A stretch of 36,597 nucleotides of DNA from Alphaproteobacteria bacterium (GTDB lineage: Bacteria > Pseudomonadota > Alphaproteobacteria > Micropepsales > Micropepsaceae). The DNA lies in NCBI GenBank assembly GCA_013697055.1, contig JACCXK010000177.1, positions 1 to 36,597 on the forward strand. The letters are read 5' to 3'. The notes beneath the pieces are model-generated. The model saw only the letters and a list, made by a program, of their open reading frames with translations, was not told the DNA's origin and made no database searches. Both the position numbers and the translations under genes were made by a program. Shown here piece by piece: positions 31,055 to 36,597 of this stretch (positions are counted from its first letter, which is position 1; every line of letters starts with the position of its first letter).

Positions 31055-32002
31055 TCAGACGATTGAAAAGTTGAAGACGCGAAACGGTCGAAGCTCACCT
31101 TCGGCGATTTCGGCCAATGCTACGGGCGCACCCTCCTCATCCTTGAGAAAGACGGTAAGACCGGAGAGTTCGCCGTCACCAAAACCGTCCTTCATCTTGG
31201 CGAAGATGTTCGCGCGCATGAGGATGGGGTTGCCGGATCGGATGCGAACCGTATCGGGACCACTGACGGCCAGTGCCGGGATGCCGTCCAGCGCGGTCGA
31301 AAGGGGCCTCAAATACCCAAAAGCGGCGGGACTATGCATAAAAGGGGTCAGGGTTTCTAGGCTTACCGCGGTTTTTTCGTCCCACCCCCCCAGACGGGTC
31401 CGCCGCAGTTCTGTCACATGCCCCAGGGTTCCCAGCGCCAGGGCGATATCGCGGACCCAGGACCGGACGTAAGTGCCTTTGCCACAACGGATTTCGAACT
31501 CGGCATTGTCCTTTTCAACTCCCAACAGCCGGGCCTCGAACACCTGCACGGGGCGGGGCTGGAGTACCACCTCTTGCCCATCCCGGGCCAGGTCATAGGC
31601 CCTCTCGCCGTCCACCTTGATGGCGGAATAGGCCGGGGGCACCTGGTTCAGGGTTCCGGTGAAGCGGGGCAGCAGGGCCTCGATTTCAGCGACGGTCGGG
31701 CGTTCGTCGGAGGTGCCGGTGACCTTGCCCTCGGCATCGTCGCTGTCGCGGCTTTCCCCCCAGGTGGCGGTGAAGCGGTAGGTCTTGTCGGCGTCCATGG
31801 CGTAGGGGACCGTCTTGGTCGCCTCGCCCAGCGCAATCGCCAATATGCCGGTGGCCATGGGGTCGAGAGTGCCGGCATGGCCGGCCTTCTGGGCGTCGAA
31901 GATGCGGCGCACCGCGCCCACGGCTTGCGTCGATGTCATGCCGATCGGCTTGTCCAGGATGACCCAGCCATGGACCGGATTACCTTTTTTACGCCGGCCC
32001 AT
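31055..32002 (-). CDS. truB: tRNA pseudouridine(55) synthase TruB
   Basis: A 315-residue enzyme that makes pseudouridine 55 in the T-loop of tRNAs. The catalytic aspartate is D47 in [13 protein letters not shown]. Other family blocks are [33 protein letters not shown] and [14 protein letters not shown]-terminal domain of about 70 residues follows. The ATG at 32002 gives [13 protein letters not shown]; the frame continues to 32071 through hairpin-rich DNA and without resemblance. Confidence 0.96.
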   Translation of the reverse strand: MGRRKKGNPVHGWVILDKPIGMTSTQAVGAVRRIFDAQKAGHAGTLDPMATGILAIALGEATKTVPYAMDADKTYRFTATWGESRDSDDAEGKVTGTSDERPTVAEIEALLPRFTGTLNQVPPAYSAIKVDGERAYDLARDGQEVVLQPRPVQVFEARLLGVEKDNAEFEIRCGKGTYVRSWVRDIALALGTLGHVTELRRTRLGGWDEKTAVSLETLTPFMHSPAAFGYLRPLSTALDGIPALAVSGPDTVRIRSGNPILMRANIFAKMKDGFGDGELSGLTVFLKDEEGAPVALAEIAEGELRPFRVFNFSIV

Positions 32003-32040
32003 TGGACACCCACAGAAACTTAAATTGAACCGGAACTCGA

Positions 32041-32145
32041 GCGCCGCATTCCGCGGCGCGACCATCAGCATCTGCCAACTTTCTCCCCCCGCGTGCGAAG
32101 CACATGCGGGGGGAGATGTCGCAGCGATGTGTCGGCGAAGCCGAC
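32041..32145. repeat. REP-like cluster of three hairpins between rbfA and truB
   Basis: Three perfect stems lie in tandem. GCGCCGC / GCGGCGC spans 32041-32059. TCTCCCCCCGC (32082) with GCGGGGGGAGA (ending 32116) has GTGC-GAA-GCAC nested inside. GTCGGC-GAA-GCCGAC spans 32131-32145. Their form resembles the dispersed palindromic elements found between genes in many GC-rich alphaproteobacteria. They may stabilise or separate the rbfA and truB segments of the message. Confidence 0.75.
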
Positions 32146-32166
32146 CTGAGCTGTGACAGAGGGGGG

Positions 32167-32646
32167 CTAATCATCAGAACCGTCATCATCGTCGTCGTCA
32201 GACGACGATGATGTAAGGTCGCGCTGGACTTCGGGCGAGCGCAGGATGGTCTCGATCTTCAAGGCTTCGGCAAAAGACTCGTCTTCGACAAAGCGCAAAT
32301 CGGGTGTGAACTTCATGGTCAGCCGGTGACCCATCTCGCCCCGCAGGAATCCCTTGTGACGATTCAGCGCCGCGACGATCTCTTTGGCATTCTGGCCGCC
32401 CAGGGGTTCGCAATAGACGGTGGCGTAACGCATGTCGGGCGATGGCTTGACCTGGGTGACGGTGATCGACACGCCGTCCAGGTCAGGGTCGCGGATTTCG
32501 TTGCGGTTCAGCACCTCGGCGATGGCATGGCGCAAGGCTTCGCCGACGCGGAGCTGGCGCTGGGACGGCCCGCCCTTGTCATTGCCGCCGCCGCGATGGG
32601 GACGGCGCGAGGAGCCGCGGCCGGACGTGTTGGTGGGACGGGGCAT
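32167..32646 (-). CDS. rbfA: 30S ribosome-binding factor A
   Basis: A 159-residue assembly factor for 16S rRNA maturation and cold adaptation. The KH-type core covers about residues 30-130: RQLRVGEALRHAIAEVL, DPDLDGVSITVTQVKPSPDMRYATVY, GFLRGEMGHRLTMKFTPDLRFVEDES. A basic Gly/Arg/Ser-rich N-terminal tail precedes it, and an acidic tail of four serines and six aspartates closes it. The DNA of that tail is a 13-bp perfect inverted repeat. Start ATG at 32646 with GGAG 9 nt upstream, inside the end of the preceding gene. Confidence 0.95.
   Translation of the reverse strand: MPRPTNTSGRGSSRRPHRGGGNDKGGPSQRQLRVGEALRHAIAEVLNRNEIRDPDLDGVSITVTQVKPSPDMRYATVYCEPLGGQNAKEIVAALNRHKGFLRGEMGHRLTMKFTPDLRFVEDESFAEALKIETILRSPEVQRDLTSSSSDDDDDDGSDD
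32184..32213. repeat. perfect 13-bp inverted repeat within the 3' end of rbfA
   Basis: CATCATCGTCGTC (32184-32196), loop GTCA, GACGACGATGATG (32201-32213). In the rbfA frame one arm codes serines (TCN) and the other aspartates (GAY). The stem ends about 17 nt before the stop codon. Confidence 0.85.
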
Positions 32647-32649
32647 CGT

Positions 32650-34281
32650 TCAATTCTCCGGATAGCCGAACCGGGCCACGAACGGCGCCAGTACGGGCAA
32701 AACAGGTTCAAGCTGCGGGGCATAGCGTCGCCATTGCGCGACGCCGGCCGTTGAAAGTCCGCGCGCGACCTGTGCATTGGACGGGGTGTCGATATTCTTA
32801 GCTCGGGCGCGGCTCGCAAAGGCGCGCATCGCGTCGTTGAAACCCAAGCCCAGGAAGGCACACAGTTTCGCCGCTTCGCTATCAAAATCGGCGACCAGGC
32901 TTTCATGCCGCGCCTCGGCCACATCCAGCGCCAGCTTGCCGCGATAGACTTCGATTAGTTTCATCACGGAATCGTAATAGATCGCCGTGTTTTCCAGTTC
33001 GGTGAATTCGAACATGCCCGCATTCATGGCGAAGCGGCGGCGAAAACAGGACAGCACCACATCGCGCGGGTCGCGCAGCGCCAACAGGATTTTCGCCTTG
33101 GGAAAGAGGCGCGCGATCAGGGGCAGGAACACGGCATTGAGCGGTAGCTTGTCCAGAAACACACGCTTGGTCAGCGCAGGTTCGGTTTCCGCCACCCGCT
33201 TCCAATAGAGATCGCGCCAAGGCTGCAGCTCGGCATCGGACAGTGCCGCCAATCGGTCCAGATCGGCATTTGCACCGAAAAACGCCTTGGCGGAATCGAT
33301 CAGGCAGGGACGCTCTTCCATCGTCGCAACGTCGGGATGGCTGGCCAGAACCTGTTCCAGCAAGGTGGTGCCGGAGCGCGGAAAGCCGACCAGAAAGACA
33401 TGGGTTTGCGGGCCGGCCTGCGGCGGCGGGGCGCTGGGCCAATGGCCGGTCTGCCGGAAATAATGTGTCAGGCGCGTTTCGCGCGCCAGAACGCGTTCAA
33501 CACCTTCCATGGATGGAAGAAAGGCGTCGCGCTGGATCGCCTTGGAGGCGGCATAAGCGGAAAAGGCTTCGGCGGTGCGGTCCTGCGCATCCAGTATGTC
33601 GCCGGCGAGGCTGAAGGCGAAGGTGCGGTTCACCGGCCCCAGGGTGCGGTCCTGCACCAGCGCCGACACCGCCATCTCGGCGGTGGCGATGTCTTTCTGT
33701 TCCAGCGCCGCGGCGGCCAGCGCGATACGCGCGGCGGAATTCTTGGAATCGATCGCAAGGGCGCGTTCGGCCAGGGTGCGCGCTTCCTGGATATCGCCGC
33801 GCTGGACCGCCAGCAGCGCCAAGCGCGACAAAGCTTCGGACTGGGCGGGGTCCAAGGTCAGCACTTGTTCGAACCCGGCGCGGGCGGCGTCCAGCTCGCT
33901 GAGATCTTCCAGCGCCATGGCGCGGCCGAAATGCAACCGCGCATCGGGCGCGATGGAGAGTGCGGTATCGAACGGCTCCAGCGCCTCGCGCGGACGGCCC
34001 AGCCGGACCAAGCATTCGCCCAGCGCAAACAGCAGATCGACGTGCTGTGGGGTCTGCTGGCGCGCGCGCTCCAAGAGCGGCAGGGCATTGTGGTTGTCGC
34101 CCAGATGCATGCGCTGCAGGCCGGCAAGGCCCAGCAAGGTGGGATGATTGGCGCCGGCGCCGACCGCCTCTTCGCTCAGCCGCATCGCCTTGCCCATGTC
34201 GGCGGCCCACAGCGCTGCTTCCACCGCGGCCACGGTGGCGGCGATGTCAGCAGGCCCGACCTGGGTACCGGTTAAAGCCAT
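32650..34281 (-). CDS. tetratricopeptide repeat-containing sulfotransferase
   Basis: A 543-residue fusion. Residues about 1-250 are TPR-like helical repeats (for example LLFALGECLVRLGRPREALEPFDTALSIAPD). Residues about 292-543 are a PAPS-dependent sulfotransferase domain with the 5'-phosphosulfate loop GFPRSGTT (299-306) and the 3'-phosphate motif RDPRDVVLS (403-411). No signal peptide is visible, so it is probably cytoplasmic; the acceptor is unknown. It sits between infB and rbfA with gaps of 21 and 3 nt, so it must be cotranscribed with translation genes, which is not where such enzymes usually lie. The reading frame is intact and codon use resembles its neighbours. Start ATG at 34281. Confidence 0.9.
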   Translation of the reverse strand: MALTGTQVGPADIAATVAAVEAALWAADMGKAMRLSEEAVGAGANHPTLLGLAGLQRMHLGDNHNALPLLERARQQTPQHVDLLFALGECLVRLGRPREALEPFDTALSIAPDARLHFGRAMALEDLSELDAARAGFEQVLTLDPAQSEALSRLALLAVQRGDIQEARTLAERALAIDSKNSAARIALAAAALEQKDIATAEMAVSALVQDRTLGPVNRTFAFSLAGDILDAQDRTAEAFSAYAASKAIQRDAFLPSMEGVERVLARETRLTHYFRQTGHWPSAPPPQAGPQTHVFLVGFPRSGTTLLEQVLASHPDVATMEERPCLIDSAKAFFGANADLDRLAALSDAELQPWRDLYWKRVAETEPALTKRVFLDKLPLNAVFLPLIARLFPKAKILLALRDPRDVVLSCFRRRFAMNAGMFEFTELENTAIYYDSVMKLIEVYRGKLALDVAEARHESLVADFDSEAAKLCAFLGLGFNDAMRAFASRARAKNIDTPSNAQVARGLSTAGVAQWRRYAPQLEPVLPVLAPFVARFGYPEN

Positions 34282-34302
34282 GGATCACCCGTAACGGAGT
34301 GA

Positions 34303-36597
34303 CTAGAGCGCGCGCTGAATGGTTTCGACTTCGAAACACTCGATGACGTCGCCCTTCTGCATGTCCTGGTAGTTGGTGAAGGCCATGCCGCATTCCTGAC
34401 CGCTCTGCACCTCTTTCACTTCGTCCTTGAAGCGCTTGAGGGTGGAGAGATCGCCTTCGTGGATCACGACATTGTCGCGGATCAGGCGGACCTTGCCGCC
34501 GCGGCGCATGATGCCTTCGGTGACCTTGCAGCCCGCAACCTTGCCGACCTTGGAGATGTTGAACACTTCCAGGATCTCGGCATTGCCCAGGAACTTCTCG
34601 CGCGTCTCGGGCGTCAGCATGCCCGACAGCGCCGCCTTCACGTCATCCACCAGATTGTAGATGATGTTGTAGTAGCGGATTTCCACGCCATCGCGCTTGG
34701 CGCGGTCGCGGGCCTGGTTGTTGGCGCGCACGTTGAAGCCGATCACGGCGGCGCCGCTGGCATGGGCCAGAATGACATCGCTTTCGGTGATGCCGCCCAC
34801 GCCGGACTGCAGGATCTGTGCCCCGACTTCGGCGGTGGCGAGCTTGGCCAGCGAACCCTGGATGGCTTCGCTGGAACCTTGCACGTCGGTCTTGAGCACC
34901 AGCGGCAACAGGCGCTTTTCGCCGGATTCGCGTGTCTGCAACAACTGATCGAGAGTCTGGCGCGAGGACGAAGCCTGGCGCTGCTCGCGGCGTTTCCGGC
35001 CGCGATACTCCGCCACTTCGCGGGCGCGCGCTTCATTTTCCACCACGACCATTTCGTCGCCCGCTTCGGGCGCGGCCGACAGGCCCAGCACTTCGATGGG
35101 GGTGGAGGGACCGGCTTCCTTCACCGACTCGCCGCGTTCGTTGGCGAGCAGGCGCACCCGGCCCCATTCGGCGCCGGCCACCACGATGTCGCCGACCTTC
35201 AAGGTGCCGCGCTGCACCAGCACGGTGGCGACGGGACCACGGCCCTTGTCCAGCTTGGCTTCGACCACCGCGCCTTCCGCGGGACGATCGGGATTTGCCT
35301 TGAGGTCCAGGATTTCGGCCTGCAGCAGGATGGCTTCTTCCAGCTTGTCGAGGTTCATGCCCTTGGTGGCGGAAACTTCCACCACCTGCACTTCGCCGCC
35401 CATGTCTTCAACCTGGATTTCGTGCTGCAGGAGTTCGGTCTTCACGCGGGTGGGATTGGCGTCGCCCTTGTCGATCTTGTTGACCGCCACGATCATCGGC
35501 ACACCGGCCGCCTTGGCATGGGCGATGGCTTCCACCGTCTGGGGCATGACGCCGTCATCGGCGGCCACCACCAGGATCACCAGGTCGGTGACCTTGGCGC
35601 CGCGCGCGCGCATCTGGGTAAAGGCGGCATGGCCGGGGGTATCGAGGAAGGTGATCTTCTGGCCCGACTTCAGGTTCACCTGATAGGCGCCGATATGCTG
35701 GGTGATGCCGCCTGCTTCGCCCGACACAACGTCGGTTTTGCGCAGCGCGTCCAGCAGCGAGGTCTTGCCGTGGTCGACATGGCCCATGATGGTCACCACC
35801 GGGGGACGCGACACCATGCTGGCGGCATCGTCGGTCTCACCGGTCAGGCCTTCCAGCACGTCGCTTTCGGCCACGCGCTTGACCACATGGCCATATTCGG
35901 CGGCCACCAGCTCAGCGGTATCGGCGTCGATAATGTCGTTGGGGGTCGCCATCATGCCGTTCTTCATCAGCACCTTGATGACATCCACGGTACGGCGGGC
36001 CATACGGTTGGCCAGATCGGACACGGTGATGGTTTCCGGCACGATGATGTCACGCGGGCCGGCGGGGCCGGCCGGCTGCTGCTGGTGGCCCTTGGCCACG
36101 CGCTGCAGATGGCGCTTGTAGGAGGCGACCGAGCGCACGCGCTCGTCGTCATCGGACAGCGCGCGGGTGACGGTCAGCTTGCCGCGGCGGCGTTCGCCTT
36201 CGGCCTTCTTGGGCGCGGGCGCCTTGGCGGGAACCAGCTTGCCGCCGATCTTCTTGGCGCCGCCTTCTTCTTCCTCTTCGTTCTCAAGGCGGCGGCGCGG
36301 CGCTTCGCCGGAGGCGGCCAGCTCGGCCGGCGTCTTGGGGGCGGCTTCAAAGCGGCGGGCGGCTTCCTGCTCGGCGCGCTTCTTGGCGGCCTCGTCGGCG
36401 ATCTTGCGGGCTTCTTCCTCGACCTTGCGCTTTTCAGCGGCGGCGCGCTCGAGCTTGAGCTGCTCTTCTTCCTGGGCGCGGCGGCGGGCTTCGCCCTCGG
36501 CGATCTTGCGGGCTTCGCTGTCGGAGACGCGGGCATCGGCCAGGGCCGCGGCACGGCGCGACTTTTCCTCGTCCGAAAGCTGGCGCAACACCACGCC
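34303..36597 (-). CDS. infB: translation initiation factor IF-2 (N-terminal end outside window)
   Basis: The GTPase that places initiator tRNA on the 30S subunit. At least 764 residues are present; the frame is open to the right edge and the true start lies beyond it. Counting from the valine codon at 36594, a charged Ala/Glu/Lys/Arg coiled-coil region covers about 10-135. The IF2-N domain follows ([24 protein letters not shown]). The GTPase motifs are G1 GHVDHGKT (271-278), G3 DTPGH (319-323) and G4 NKID (373-376). Domains II to IV follow, ending in [17 protein letters not shown]. The GTG at 36594 is internal, not a start. It heads the minus-strand cluster down to pnp in this window. Confidence 0.97.
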   Translation of the reverse strand, partial: GVVLRQLSDEEKSRRAAALADARVSDSEARKIAEGEARRRAQEEEQLKLERAAAEKRKVEEEARKIADEAAKKRAEQEAARRFEAAPKTPAELAASGEAPRRRLENEEEEEGGAKKIGGKLVPAKAPAPKKAEGERRRGKLTVTRALSDDDERVRSVASYKRHLQRVAKGHQQQPAGPAGPRDIIVPETITVSDLANRMARRTVDVIKVLMKNGMMATPNDIIDADTAELVAAEYGHVVKRVAESDVLEGLTGETDDAASMVSRPPVVTIMGHVDHGKTSLLDALRKTDVVSGEAGGITQHIGAYQVNLKSGQKITFLDTPGHAAFTQMRARGAKVTDLVILVVAADDGVMPQTVEAIAHAKAAGVPMIVAVNKIDKGDANPTRVKTELLQHEIQVEDMGGEVQVVEVSATKGMNLDKLEEAILLQAEILDLKANPDRPAEGAVVEAKLDKGRGPVATVLVQRGTLKVGDIVVAGAEWGRVRLLANERGESVKEAGPSTPIEVLGLSAAPEAGDEMVVVENEARAREVAEYRGRKRREQRQASSSRQTLDQLLQTRESGEKRLLPLVLKTDVQGSSEAIQGSLAKLATAEVGAQILQSGVGGITESDVILAHASGAAVIGFNVRANNQARDRAKRDGVEIRYYNIIYNLVDDVKAALSGMLTPETREKFLGNAEILEVFNISKVGKVAGCKVTEGIMRRGGKVRLIRDNVVIHEGDLSTLKRFKDEVKEVQSGQECGMAFTNYQDMQKGDVIECFEVETIQRAL

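Overview
The window reads as ordinary chromosome of a GC-rich alphaproteobacterium. Evidence for this: an infB..rbfA-truB-rpsO-pnp cluster, dnaK-dnaJ followed by a PmtA-type phospholipid N-methyltransferase, mutS back to back with a two-domain malic enzyme, a small HIG1-type membrane protein, a zf-CHCC protein translationally coupled to polA, and a promoter matching the alphaproteobacterial RpoH consensus. Relatedness to Rhizomicrobium/Micropepsaceae is only a guess. I see no phage, plasmid, insertion sequence, tRNA, rRNA or CRISPR array.

Layout. 1-3408 (minus): the secretion signal and passenger of a large autotransporter-type protein built of autotransporter-associated beta-strand repeats. 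It is broken by three apparent -1 frameshifts and runs off the left edge before any beta-barrel domain. 3496-5075 (minus): xerC and a fructose-6-phosphate aldolase/transaldolase gene, divergent from priA (5133-7358). priA converges on leuC across a short region with two hairpins. Then a HIG1-like small membrane protein, a 132-bp near-perfect inverted repeat, a universal stress protein, and a divergent gene closely resembling AAC(6') acetyltransferases, which overlaps the end of mutS tail to tail. From 13062 on the plus strand, maeB, an M20 peptidase and tspO are translationally coupled (TAATG, ATGA).

17257-21225 is the chaperone block: an RpoH-type promoter, dnaK, a terminator, dnaJ, a hairpin, then pmtA. 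A 185-bp spacer packed with TGCTGCA/TGCAGCA motifs leads to a moeB/thiF-like gene and a 576-residue conserved hypothetical. On the minus strand, a zinc-finger gene, polA (TTG start) and an 85-residue membrane protein form a compact unit, divergent from a PduO-type cobalamin adenosyltransferase.

28064-36597 (minus) is the translation and RNA-decay superoperon in the order infB (5' end outside the window), TPR-sulfotransferase, rbfA, truB, rpsO, pnp, terminator, and then a small membrane protein. The TPR-sulfotransferase is the odd member. Hairpins mark the ends of rbfA, the truB leader, the rpsO-pnp spacer and the end of pnp.

I found no clear new multi-gene system. The items most worth a second look are the decayed or mis-sequenced autotransporter, the TGCTGCA motif cluster before moeB, the palindromic in-frame insertion in the M20 peptidase, the hairpin that encodes the Ser/Asp tail of RbfA, and the sulfotransferase lodged in the infB cluster.
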